Shown: positions 1 through 6,751 of the stretch, piece by piece
How positions within the stretch are numbered: the first letter of the stretch is position 1
Layout of the letters: the number at the start of each line of letters is the position of its first letter
Assembly: GCA_009927195.1 (NCBI GenBank)
Contig: RFNL01000338.1
Span: forward strand, 1 to 6,895
Length of the DNA: 6,895 bases
Source of the DNA: Betaproteobacteria bacterium
GTDB lineage: Bacteria; Pseudomonadota; Gammaproteobacteria; Burkholderiales; Burkholderiaceae_C
Direction: 5' to 3'
The notes under the pieces: model-generated
What the model saw: the letters and a program-made list of their open reading frames with translations, nothing else
Database searches by the model: none
What the model was told of the DNA's origin: nothing
Translations under genes and position numbers: made by a program

Positions 1-854
1 GCCCAGCTCTCCAGCGTTCGCACCGTGGTCGTGCCCACGGCCACCACCCGCCCACCCCGCGCTTGGCAATCGGCGATGGCTTGCAAAGTGGTGGCGGGGA
101 TGCTGTACCACTCGCTGTGCATGCGGTGTTCGCTCAGGTTTTCGGATTTAACGGGCGAGAAGGTGCCTGCACCCACGTGCAAGGTGACGCTGGCGCGTTG
201 CACACCCCTCGCATTGAGTTGCGCCAGCAAGGCTTCGTCAAAGTGCAGGGCTGCCGTGGGCGCCGCCGCAGCCCCAGGGTGTTTGGCGAACACGGTTTGG
301 TAGCGGGCCACGTCCTCTGGGTTCATCTGGTGTTTGTCGCGCTCAATATAGGGCGGCAAGGGCACATGGCCGTGCGCGCGCATCAGTGCCAATGGTTCAC
401 CGCTCAGGGCAAAGCGAAACAGCGGGCCGTCAACGGTGGGCCATCGGCCCAGCAAGGTGGCATCAAAGGCCGTGGCCGATCCATTGCGGTTGAACATGCG
501 CAGCACCGTGCCGACCGCTGGTTTTTTGCTGACCTTCATGTGCGCCACCACCTGGTGCGATGCGTCGGGAAGTGCGGGCAACACCCGTTCCACCAACAAC
601 TCCAATTGCCCGCCGCTGGGTTTTTCGCCAAACAAGCGCGCGGGCACCACTTGCGTGTCGTTGAACACCAGCAAATCGCCCGTTTGCAGCAACTCGGGCA
701 AGTCTTTGAAGATGCGGTCCATCACGGGGCCACGGCCATCGAGCATACGCGAGGCGCTGCGCTCGGGCGCGGGGGTTTGCGCGATCAGCTCTGGGGGAAG
801 GTGAAAGTCAAAATCGCTCAGGCGAAATGGGCGCTCGGGCGTGGCAGGTGTCAT
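1..854 (-). CDS. queA: S-adenosylmethionine:tRNA ribosyltransferase-isomerase QueA (C-terminus cut by window edge)
   Basis: QueA transfers and isomerises the ribosyl part of S-adenosylmethionine onto 7-aminomethyl-7-deazaguanine in tRNA, giving epoxyqueuosine at the wobble base of GUN anticodons; it is a cytoplasmic enzyme. My translation of the minus strand from the ATG at 854 gives 284 open codons to the left edge. Family landmarks in order are HLPPELIAQTP (residues 18-28), NDTQVVPARLFG (65-76), PGAAAAPTAALHF (193-205, close to the family GAVAAPTAGLHF), LHVGAGTFSPV (225-235), EHRMHSEW (242-249) and AVGTTTVRTLE (272-282). The E. coli protein has about 356 residues, so roughly the last 70 are missing here. 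The start fits because FRLSDFDFHLPPELIAQ lies at the normal distance from the N-terminus, although no strong Shine-Dalgarno stands before it. The gene is divergent from the yggT-recG-oxyR-ubiA run. Identification is secure. Confidence 0.96.
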   Translation of the reverse strand, partial: MTPATPERPFRLSDFDFHLPPELIAQTPAPERSASRMLDGRGPVMDRIFKDLPELLQTGDLLVFNDTQVVPARLFGEKPSGGQLELLVERVLPALPDASHQVVAHMKVSKKPAVGTVLRMFNRNGSATAFDATLLGRWPTVDGPLFRFALSGEPLALMRAHGHVPLPPYIERDKHQMNPEDVARYQTVFAKHPGAAAAPTAALHFDEALLAQLNARGVQRASVTLHVGAGTFSPVKSENLSEHRMHSEWYSIPATTLQAIADCQARGGRVVAVGTTTVRTLESW

Positions 855-938
855 GGGCTTGAGGGCTGAACAGGCCCGTTCCAAGTGAACAAGGCGCAGA
901 TTGTGGCATGGGTCACAATTCAGACCATGTGGATAGAA
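855..938. promoter_or_regulatory. Divergent intergenic region between queA and yggT with a small inverted repeat
   Basis: This gap must hold the 5' signals of queA (leftward) and of the yggT run (rightward). The only clear structure is an inverted repeat, ATTGTG (900-905), an 8-base spacer, then CACAAT (914-919). I could not find a convincing pair of -35 and -10 hexamers on either strand. The repeat might be an operator, but six-base arms can occur by chance. If yggT started at the GTG at 885, the repeat would lie inside the gene, which is one mild argument for a downstream start. Confidence 0.35.
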
Positions 939-1487
939 ATGCTTTCATTGGTGTTGCAAGTGGTCGTGGGCTTGTTGGCGGGCGCTTGTTTGTTGCGCTT
1001 GTACATGCAATGGCACCGCATTGTGTTGGCGGCCAAAGCGGGCAATCCCTTGGCGCCGTTCATCTTCACCCTGACCAATTGGTTGGTCTTGCCATTGCGA
1101 CGTGTCTTGCCGCCTTTGGGCCGTTTGGATACCGCCAGCGCCTTGGCCGCATATTTGATGGTGCTGGCCAAAACAGCTCTGCTGGTGGCTTTGGGCATGG
1201 GCGCAGGCCAAGTCGGTGTGGTGCTGTGGTTGGCCTTGTTGGACGTATTGGGCCTGTGTTTATCGGGATTGTTTGGTTTGGTGCTGGTGCATGTGGTGTT
1301 GTCGTGGGTTCGCACCGACTCGCCCATGGCAGACTGGGTTGACCGCATGGTCTTGCCCTTGTTGTGGCCGTTGCGGCGTGTGCTTCCCACCTTGGGCGGC
1401 ATTGATTTATCGCCTTTGGTGTTGTTGCTGCTGATCCAATTGTGCGAAGTGATTTTGCGGCACTTGCGATACAGCGGTGGCTATTGA
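939..1487 (+). CDS. yggT: YggT family integral membrane protein
   Basis: This is a small inner-membrane protein of the YggT/Ycf19 family. The family is linked to membrane or division-related functions in some bacteria and plastids, but its biochemical role is not settled. The 182-residue product is very hydrophobic and holds two copies of the family repeat: a membrane segment, then NPLAPFIF...LPLRRVLPPLG (residues 36-61) ending in RLD, and SPMADWV...WPLRRVLPTLG (128-153) ending in GID. The two halves are visibly related, as expected for the duplicated form. Possible starts are GTG 885, ATG 927 and ATG 939. I chose 939 because MLSLVLQVVVGLLAG matches how the family usually begins and a weak GGA lies five bases upstream; ATG 927 would add only MWIE and is also possible. 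The gene is first in a rightward run, with its stop 9 bases before recG. Confidence 0.88.
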   Translation: MLSLVLQVVVGLLAGACLLRLYMQWHRIVLAAKAGNPLAPFIFTLTNWLVLPLRRVLPPLGRLDTASALAAYLMVLAKTALLVALGMGAGQVGVVLWLALLDVLGLCLSGLFGLVLVHVVLSWVRTDSPMADWVDRMVLPLLWPLRRVLPTLGGIDLSPLVLLLLIQLCEVILRHLRYSGGY

Positions 1488-1489
1488 GG
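1486..1489 (+). promoter_or_regulatory. Ribosome binding site of recG overlapping the yggT stop
   Basis: GAGG overlaps the yggT TGA stop (1485-1487) and lies 7 bases before the ATG at 1497. This supports that start and suggests translational coupling of recG to yggT. A second GGAG directly touches the ATG and is too close to act. Confidence 0.6.
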
Positions 1490-1496
1490 CCTGGAG

Positions 1497-3626
1497 ATGC
1501 CCACTGCGCCAACTAAGACCGTCAAGTCCCTGAGCGCGCCGCAAAAGGCCTTGCGCAAAATGGGCTTGGTGCGCGATGTGGACTTGGCCTTGCACCTGCC
1601 CTACCGCTATGAAGACGAAACCCGCTTGACCCGCTTGGCCGATGCGCGCGAGGGCGAAACGGTGCAATTTGAGGCCACGGTTCGTTCTTGTGAGGTGGTA
1701 TTCAAGCCCCGGCGGCAGTTGCTGGCCGTGGTGGACGATGGCGGTGAAACCTGCACCCTGCGGTTTTTTAATTTTTACCCCAGCATGCAAAAAGCCCTGG
1801 AAGTGGGGCGGCAGGTGCGCTTGCGCGGTGAGGTGCGGGGGGGCTTCATGGGGCGCACCTGCATGCACCCCAGCGTGCAAGCCGCGGGTGGCGACCTGTC
1901 CACCGCCTTGACACCGGTCTACCCCAGCACCGCCACCATGCCCCAAGCATATTTGCGCAAAGCGGTGCAAAGCGGATTGGCGCATGCATTGCGCCTAGGC
2001 GCCTTCTCCGAAACCATTCCGGCCGGTCATGCGCCCGCCCACACATGGCCCTTGGCGGTATCGCTTCAGTTTTTGCATCACCCTGCGGCAGACGTGTCGC
2101 TGGGGCAGTTGGAAGACCGCAGCCACCCCGCCTGGCAACGTCTCAAGGCCGAGGAGTTGTTGGCCCAGCAGTTATCGCAGTGGCAGTCCAAGCGGGAGCG
2201 GGCGGCATTGCGGGCCCCCCAATTGCCCCGGCCCCACAACCGAAAGGGTGTGTGGCAAGCCCTTTCAGCGGCCTTGCCATTTGCCTTGACGCAGGCCCAG
2301 CAAAGGGTGGTGTCAGAAATTGCCCACGACCTGGCGCGACCGCAGCCCATGCACCGCTTGCTACAAGGCGATGTGGGCTCTGGCAAAACCGTAGTGGCCG
2401 CTTTGGCGGCGGCACAGTGCATTGATGCGGGTTGGCAATGCGCTTTGATGGCACCCACTGAAATTTTGGCCGAGCAACATTTCCGAAAGCTGATTGGCTG
2501 GCTGGAGCCCGTGCTCACCCCATTGGGTTTGCAAGTGGCCTGGCTGACCGGCAGCCAAAAGAAAAAAGAACGCGTCGCCATGCTGGCCCTGGTGGCCAGC
2601 GGACAAGCCGCGTTGGTGGTGGGCACCCATGCGGTGATTCAAGACAAAGTGCACTTCAAAGCGCTGGGCTTGGCCATCATTGACGAGCAACACCGCTTTG
2701 GGGTGGCCCAGCGTCTGGCCTTGCGGCAAAAACTCTCGGACGATTTCACCATGGGCCCAGAGACGGCCCAGCCCTTGGCCCAAGCAACACGCGAACCGCA
2801 TTTGTTGATGATGAGTGCCACCCCAATTCCGCGCACCCTGGCCATGAGTTATTACGCCGACTTGGATGTGTCCACCATTGATGAGTTGCCACCTGGGCGC
2901 ACGCCCATCGTCACCAAGCTGGTGGCCGAGTTCCGACGCGACGAGGTGGTCGATCGCATCCGGGTGCAACTGACCGAGGGACGCCAAATTTACTGGGTGT
3001 GCCCATTGATTGAAGAAAGCGAGGCGCTGGACTTGCGCAATGCCACCGACACCCACCAAGCCCTGTGCGAAGCCCTGCCTGGTGTGATGGTGGGCTTGCT
3101 GCATTCGCGCATGCCGCAACCCGAGAAGAAAGCGGTCATGTCGCTGTTTGTGCAAGGGCAAATGGGCGTGTTGGTCAGCACCACGGTGATCGAAGTCGGT
3201 GTGGATGTGCCCAATGCCTCGCTGATGGTGATTGAACACGCCGAGCGTTTTGGCCTGAGCCAGTTGCACCAGTTGCGTGGGCGGGTGGGGCGTGGCGCGG
3301 TGGCCTCGGCTTGTGTGCTGCTGTATGCATTGGGCGAATACGGCCGCTTGAGCGACACCGCGCGGGCGCGGTTGCGTGCCATGGCCGAGACCAACGATGG
3401 CTTTGAGATAGCAAGGCGAGACTTGGACATACGCGGCCCGGGCGAGTTTTTGGGTTCGCGCCAATCGGGTGCGGCCATGCTGCGTTTTGCCGATGTGGCG
3501 GTGGACACCGACTTGCTGGAATGGGCCCGGCATTTGGCCCCCCGCATGCTCGACGATCACCCTGAACTGGCGGCCACCCATGTGGCGCGTTGGTTGGGGG
3601 GAAAATCTGATTTTCTCAAGGCCTGA
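1497..3626 (+). CDS. recG: ATP-dependent DNA helicase RecG
   Basis: RecG is a superfamily 2 DNA translocase that remodels stalled replication forks, drives branch migration of Holliday junctions and removes R-loops. The 709-residue product is slightly longer than the E. coli protein (693). The N-terminal wedge/OB region includes HLPYRYED (33-40), LRFFNFYPSM (88-97) and LTPVYPSTA (138-146). The helicase core follows: Walker A GDVGSGKT (291-298), APTEILAEQH (319-328), GTHAVIQDKV (376-385), the Walker B variant DEQH (396-399) typical of RecG, SATPIPRTLAM (440-450), and motifs V/VI from STTVIEVGVDVPNA to LRGRVGRG (593-600). The C-terminal translocation region ARRDLDIRGPGEFLGSRQSG (639-658) is intact. 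All catalytic motifs are present, so it should be active. Compared with the E. coli sequence as I recall it, the stretch between DEQH and SATP is about 14 residues longer. recG lies 9 bases after yggT and 3 bases before oxyR. Confidence 0.98.
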   Translation: MPTAPTKTVKSLSAPQKALRKMGLVRDVDLALHLPYRYEDETRLTRLADAREGETVQFEATVRSCEVVFKPRRQLLAVVDDGGETCTLRFFNFYPSMQKALEVGRQVRLRGEVRGGFMGRTCMHPSVQAAGGDLSTALTPVYPSTATMPQAYLRKAVQSGLAHALRLGAFSETIPAGHAPAHTWPLAVSLQFLHHPAADVSLGQLEDRSHPAWQRLKAEELLAQQLSQWQSKRERAALRAPQLPRPHNRKGVWQALSAALPFALTQAQQRVVSEIAHDLARPQPMHRLLQGDVGSGKTVVAALAAAQCIDAGWQCALMAPTEILAEQHFRKLIGWLEPVLTPLGLQVAWLTGSQKKKERVAMLALVASGQAALVVGTHAVIQDKVHFKALGLAIIDEQHRFGVAQRLALRQKLSDDFTMGPETAQPLAQATREPHLLMMSATPIPRTLAMSYYADLDVSTIDELPPGRTPIVTKLVAEFRRDEVVDRIRVQLTEGRQIYWVCPLIEESEALDLRNATDTHQALCEALPGVMVGLLHSRMPQPEKKAVMSLFVQGQMGVLVSTTVIEVGVDVPNASLMVIEHAERFGLSQLHQLRGRVGRGAVASACVLLYALGEYGRLSDTARARLRAMAETNDGFEIARRDLDIRGPGEFLGSRQSGAAMLRFADVAVDTDLLEWARHLAPRMLDDHPELAATHVARWLGGKSDFLKA
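3618..3621 (+). promoter_or_regulatory. Ribosome binding site of oxyR inside the end of recG
   Basis: AAGG within the last codons of recG lies 8 bases before the oxyR ATG at 3630. This fixes the start and suggests that ribosomes finishing recG can pass directly to oxyR. Confidence 0.55.
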
Positions 3627-3629
3627 TCC

Positions 3630-4592
3630 ATGACCCTCACCGAACTCAAATACATCGTGGCCGTGGCGCGTGAGAAGCACTTTGGCAGAGCCGCCGATGC
3701 CTGCTTCGTCTCCCAGCCGACTTTGTCGGTGGCGATCAAAAAACTGGAAGAAGAGTTAGAGGTCAAAATTTTCGAGCGCAATGCCAATGAAGTCAGCGTC
3801 ACCGCATTGGGCGAAGAAATCATTCGGCAGTCGCAAAGTGTGCTGGAGCAAGCCGCACAAATCAAAGAAATCGCCAAGCGCGGCAAAGATCCGCTTTCAG
3901 GGGCTTTGAAGCTGGGGGTGATCTACACCATTGCACCTTATTTATTGCCCGATTTGGTGCGCCATGCGATTGAAATGTCACCGCAAATGCCGTTGATGCT
4001 GCAAGAAAACTTTACCGTTAAGTTGCTGGAGATGCTGCGCACTGGCGAAATAGATTGCGCCATCATGGCCGAGCCCTTTCCTGACACGGGGCTGGCCATC
4101 GCCCCTTTATATGACGAGCCCTTCATGGCCGCCTTGCCCAGCAGCCATCCGCTGGCCAAAAAAACCTCCATCTCCGCCCAAGCTTTGAAGACCGAGACCA
4201 TGTTGTTGCTGGGCAATGGCCATTGCTTTCGAGACCATGTATTGGAAGTGTGTCCGGAGTTTGCCCGCTTTTCAAGCCATGCGGAAGGCATTCGCAAAAG
4301 CTTTGAAGGGTCTTCCTTGGAAACCATCAAGCACATGGTGGCTGCGGGCATGGGCGTGACATTGGTGCCGCGTTTGAGTGTGCCCAAAGCGGCCTTGCAA
4401 ACCGGTGCCAAACGCAAAAAAACCGCCGATAGCTATGTTTGCTATTTGCCGGTGGTCGATGGTGAAGATGCGCCGCCCACCCGCCGCGTGGTGTTGGCAT
4501 GGCGGCGCAGTTTCACCCGCTATGAGGCCATCGTTGCGCTGCGCAATGCCATCCACGCCAGCGATTTACCTGGCGTGACTCGCCTGACCTGA
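3630..4592 (+). CDS. oxyR: Hydrogen peroxide-sensing LysR-type regulator OxyR
   Basis: OxyR senses peroxide through a reversible disulphide and switches peroxide-defence genes. The 320-residue product has an N-terminal winged helix-turn-helix with the usual LysR pattern (LKYIVAVAREKHFGRAA, then SQPTLSVAIKKLEEEL at 28-43). A substrate-binding-like domain begins near residue 95 (LGVIYTIAPYLLP). OxyR is separated from other LysR regulators by the redox cysteines: GHC at residue 199 and EVC at residue 208, the same spacing and even the same numbering as E. coli C199/C208. They are followed by the conserved SLETIKHMVAAGMGVTLVP (229-247). There are further cysteines at residues 25, 143 and 271. It is about 15 residues longer than the E. 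coli protein, mostly at the C-terminus. It sits between recG and ubiA with no room for its own promoter, so it is probably transcribed from upstream, with any internal promoter inside recG. No catalase or peroxiredoxin gene adjoins it in this window. Confidence 0.97.
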   Translation: MTLTELKYIVAVAREKHFGRAADACFVSQPTLSVAIKKLEEELEVKIFERNANEVSVTALGEEIIRQSQSVLEQAAQIKEIAKRGKDPLSGALKLGVIYTIAPYLLPDLVRHAIEMSPQMPLMLQENFTVKLLEMLRTGEIDCAIMAEPFPDTGLAIAPLYDEPFMAALPSSHPLAKKTSISAQALKTETMLLLGNGHCFRDHVLEVCPEFARFSSHAEGIRKSFEGSSLETIKHMVAAGMGVTLVPRLSVPKAALQTGAKRKKTADSYVCYLPVVDGEDAPPTRRVVLAWRRSFTRYEAIVALRNAIHASDLPGVTRLT

Positions 4593-4594
4593 GC

Positions 4595-5508
4595 ATGCGC
4601 GAGCGGCTGGGCCTTTACCTGGATTTGATCCGCTGGAACCGACCAGCGGGCTGGTTGCTTTTGCTGTGGCCTTCGCTGTCGGCGTTGTGGATCGCGGCTG
4701 GCGGTTGGCCGGGTTGGCATTTGCTGGTGGTGTTCGTCTCAGGCACCGTGCTCATGCGCAGCGCGGGTTGCTGCGTCAACGATGTGGCCGATCGGGACTT
4801 CGACATACATGTCAAACGCACCGCTCATCGACCTGTGACCCGAGGCGCTTTATCGGCGCGCGAAGCACTGTGGGTGGGTGCGGTACTGGCTTTGTGCGCT
4901 TTTGGTTTGGTCTGCACCACCAATGGGGTGACGGTGGTGTGGTCGGTGGTCGCGCTGGCGGTGACTTTGGCTTATCCGTTTGCCAAACGATTTGTGTCCA
5001 TGCCCCAAGCGGTGCTGGGTGTGGCTTTCAGTTTTGGCATCCCCATGGCATTTGCCGCTGTGCGCGGTGGCCAGATGAGTTGGGCAGGCGTGTGGCATGC
5101 CGTTCCCCCCATGGCCTGGGGCTTGCTGCTGAGCAATTTGTTTTGGGTTTGGCTTATGACACCGAATATGCCATGGTCGACCGTGATGACGATGTGCGCA
5201 TTGGCATGAAAACCTCGGCCATCACCCTGGGCGATCGCGATGTGCCCACGGTCATGGGCTTTTACGCCATCTATTTGGTATCGTGGTCAGGCTGGCTCAG
5301 TGCCCAGGGCTTGCACCCGGTGTGGTGGTTTTTTTGGGTGGCTGCGCTGGTGCAGGCATGGTGGCATTACCGCCTGATCCGAAACCGCGATCGCGAAGGC
5401 TGTTTCAAAGCATTTCGGCTCAACCATTGGATGGCAGCCACCTTGTTCGCTGGTTTGGTACTGGGTTCAGCTTGGCGTCCCATGGCACAGGCCAGCCCAA
5501 TGCCGTAA
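4595..5508 (+). pseudogene. ubiA: 4-hydroxybenzoate polyprenyltransferase UbiA, reading frame broken by a one-base shift
   Basis: UbiA is a membrane enzyme that joins 4-hydroxybenzoate to a polyprenyl diphosphate, an early step of ubiquinone synthesis. The first frame (ATG 4595, stop 5209) gives LIRWNRPAGWLLLLWP, then the first aspartate motif NDVADRDFD (residues 62-70) with KRTAHRPVTRG, and runs correctly to SNLFWV (up to 5149). It then falls into an unrelated tail, MTPNMPWST. The proper continuation, LAYDTEYAMVDRDDD and IGMKTSAI, holding the second aspartate motif, is read in the -1 frame from 5149 to the stop at 5506-5508. Rejoined, the protein has about 304 residues, normal for the family. 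One extra T in the run at 5148-5150 would restore the frame, so a T is probably missing there. The gene follows oxyR by 2 bases and has no clear Shine-Dalgarno, suggesting coupled translation. It could be a sequencing or assembly error or a true mutation. A canonical slippery heptamer in the correct phase is absent. Confidence 0.92.
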
Positions 5509-5528
5509 AGCCCCCGGCGAGGGGCTTT
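5507..5528. terminator. Probable bidirectional intrinsic terminator between ubiA and the small minus-strand gene
   Basis: A perfect 8-base inverted repeat, AAAGCCCC (5507-5514) and GGGGCTTT (5521-5528), encloses a six-base loop. It begins within the ubiA stop codon and ends 3 bases before the stop of the convergent minus-strand gene. The AAA and TTT at the stem ends give a short U run on either strand. Its placement between two converging genes fits a shared terminator. The U run is short, so termination may be moderate. Confidence 0.75.
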
Positions 5529-5531
5529 GTG

Positions 5532-5756
5532 TCAGGAAACTTTACCTTTTTTGGCCTTTTTCTTTTTGAATTTTTTGGCTTTTTTCTCGGCCTTGGGCAT
5601 GCTGGGGATGGTTGGGGTGGCTTTGGCGGGGATGGACTTTGCTGCGGCAGTGATGGCTGGGCTTGCGGGCGCAGCAGGTGCCGTCTGTTGGGCCCAGTTC
5701 AATGCAGGCAGGGTAAATACAGCGGCACAGACCAAGGTCATGAGAGGTTTTTTCAT
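5532..5756 (-). CDS. Small exported alanine/proline/lysine-rich protein of unknown function
   Basis: I do not recognise this gene. The 74-residue product begins MKKPLMTLVCAAVFTLPALNWA, a classic signal peptide with a charged start, a hydrophobic core and a likely signal peptidase I cut after NWA at residue 22. The mature part is an Ala/Pro/Thr-rich, probably disordered stretch (residues 23-54) followed by a strongly basic tail, 12 lysines in residues 55-72. The cysteine at residue 9 lies inside the hydrophobic core and does not form a good lipobox, so a lipoprotein is unlikely. The frame is open up to 5846, but I chose the ATG at 5756: the signal peptide begins there, AGAG lies 8 bases upstream, and a longer version would overlap proC. 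It lies 47 bases after proC on the same strand with no terminator between, so co-transcription is possible. The tail could bind nucleic acid, acidic lipids or cell-envelope polyanions; this is a guess from composition. Confidence 0.72.
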   Translation of the reverse strand: MKKPLMTLVCAAVFTLPALNWAQQTAPAAPASPAITAAAKSIPAKATPTIPSMPKAEKKAKKFKKKKAKKGKVS

Positions 5757-5803
5757 CAGAATGTCTCTGGGTAAAAGGGTGCTTAAATTCTCGCACGGCT
5801 GGG

Positions 5804-6640
5804 TCAATGCCCGAATTCGTCGCCCAAGGTTTTGGCGCGGTCGCAAGCGGCTTGAATGGCGCGTTCAAAGGATTGCGCCACTCGGTCGCTTGCCATGGCG
5901 CTGAGTGCCGCATGGGTCGTCCCGCCTTTCGATGTCACCCGTTCGCGCAACACCGACGGTGACTCGGTGCTGGTGCGGGCCAGTTCCGAGGCGCCCACGA
6001 AAGTTCCAATGGCGAGTTGCTGCGATTGTGCTTGGCTCAAACCCATGCTTTGACCCGCACGGACCATGGCTTCCATGAAATAAAACACATATGCCGGCCC
6101 TGAACCCGATAGCGCGGTGACCGCATCGAGTTGCATCTCTTGCTCCAGCCACAGGCATGCGCCGGTGGTGCCCATCACCTGCTGGACCCATGTGCGATCA
6201 GCATCTGTCACGCCGCCACGCGCAAACAATCCGATCTGGCCCAATCCCACCAAGGCTGGTGTGTTGGGCATGGCGCGAACGATGCGCTCACTGCCCAACC
6301 ATTGCGAAAGGCTGTCTGTTCGGATGCCCGCCGCAACGCTCAAGTGAAGTGCTTGGGTGGTGTATGAGGCGGCTTGGGCGGCAGCGGCTTTGAATTGCTG
6401 CGGCTTGACCGCCCAGACCACCTGGCTGGCTTGTCGCAAACTGGCATTGGGCTCGGCCTGCACATGCACACCAAAGTTATGTATCAGGCTTTGACGGGTT
6501 GCTGCCACTGGTTCGACCACCCAGATTTGTGGACGGGCCGATGGCGACTGGCGCAGCAAGCCGCCCAAAATGGCGCTGGCCATATGGCCTCCACCCATGA
6601 AAACCAGGTTTTCTTTGGCTTCGGGTGCGGTAAGGGTCAT
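5804..6640 (-). CDS. proC: Pyrroline-5-carboxylate reductase ProC
   Basis: ProC reduces 1-pyrroline-5-carboxylate to L-proline with NAD(P)H, the last step of proline synthesis, in the cytoplasm. The 278-residue product has the normal family length (about 270). It starts with the nucleotide-binding Rossmann loop FMGGGHMASAI (residues 14-24). It then shows AVKPQQ (77-82), the conserved MPNTPALVG (124-132), and the C-terminal dimer and active-site signatures TALSGSGPAYVFYF (175-188) and VTSKGGTTHAAL (235-246). All landmarks are intact, so the enzyme should work. The ATG at 6640 puts the Rossmann loop at its usual distance from the N-terminus; the ribosome binding site is weak (AGCAGG upstream). 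It is transcribed leftward from a 100-base upstream region and may carry the small exported-protein gene behind it. Confidence 0.97.
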   Translation of the reverse strand: MTLTAPEAKENLVFMGGGHMASAILGGLLRQSPSARPQIWVVEPVAATRQSLIHNFGVHVQAEPNASLRQASQVVWAVKPQQFKAAAAQAASYTTQALHLSVAAGIRTDSLSQWLGSERIVRAMPNTPALVGLGQIGLFARGGVTDADRTWVQQVMGTTGACLWLEQEMQLDAVTALSGSGPAYVFYFMEAMVRAGQSMGLSQAQSQQLAIGTFVGASELARTSTESPSVLRERVTSKGGTTHAALSAMASDRVAQSFERAIQAACDRAKTLGDEFGH

Positions 6641-6736
6641 TCGTTGGCCTGCTGGTCAAAAGGGTCGTTTGGCGAAGAAATGGCTGGCCAAAATGATTCT
6701 GGGCGGCACACATTGTGGGCCATTTGCCAATATCTC
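6641..6736 (-). promoter_or_regulatory. Upstream leader region of proC
   Basis: About 96 bases separate the proC ATG from the divergent promoter area. On the minus strand a perfect -35 hexamer TTGACA stands at 6751-6746. The best -10 at 16-18 bases is poor (for example GCAAAT at 6727-6722, three of six matches). proC may therefore use a weak or activator-dependent promoter here, with a leader of roughly 75 bases. I see no riboswitch or attenuator. Confidence 0.35.
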
Positions 6737-6751
6737 TTGACTGCTTGTCAA
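6737..6751. repeat. Inverted repeat spanning two opposed -35 elements
   Basis: TTGAC (6737-6741), a five-base centre TGCTT, then GTCAA (6747-6751) form a perfect inverted repeat. One arm is the -35 of the rightward promoter and the other gives TTGACA on the minus strand, a -35 for proC. The two promoters may thus face each other back to back over the same 15 bases. Confidence 0.5.

Noticed and set aside
63..869. Long plus-strand open frame of 268 codons opposite queA
   Set aside because: It is the mirror of queA, whose minus-strand translation matches the family throughout. The plus-strand product is rich in His, Gln and Arg with no recognisable motif, typical of an antisense shadow in GC-rich DNA.
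920..1402. Minus-strand open frame of 160 codons opposite yggT
   Set aside because: It is antisense to a clear YggT gene, and its Thr/Asn/Lys-rich product mirrors the hydrophobic codons of the plus strand.
2361..3680. Minus-strand open frame of 439 codons opposite recG
   Set aside because: It lies wholly antisense to an intact recG with all helicase motifs. Its composition (very rich in His, Gln, Gly) is that of a shadow frame and it has no domain I recognise.
5145..5151. GGGTTTG as a programmed -1 frameshift site in ubiA
   Set aside because: The heptamer has the right letter pattern but the wrong phase: the reading frame divides it as GG GTT TG, so tandem slippage of the usual kind is not possible. 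No hairpin or pseudoknot was evident just downstream.
5757..5846. Upstream extension of the small minus-strand gene to 5846 (104 residues)
   Set aside because: It would overlap the end of proC and bury the signal peptide behind 30 unrelated residues. The ATG at 5756 has a ribosome binding site and begins exactly at the signal peptide.
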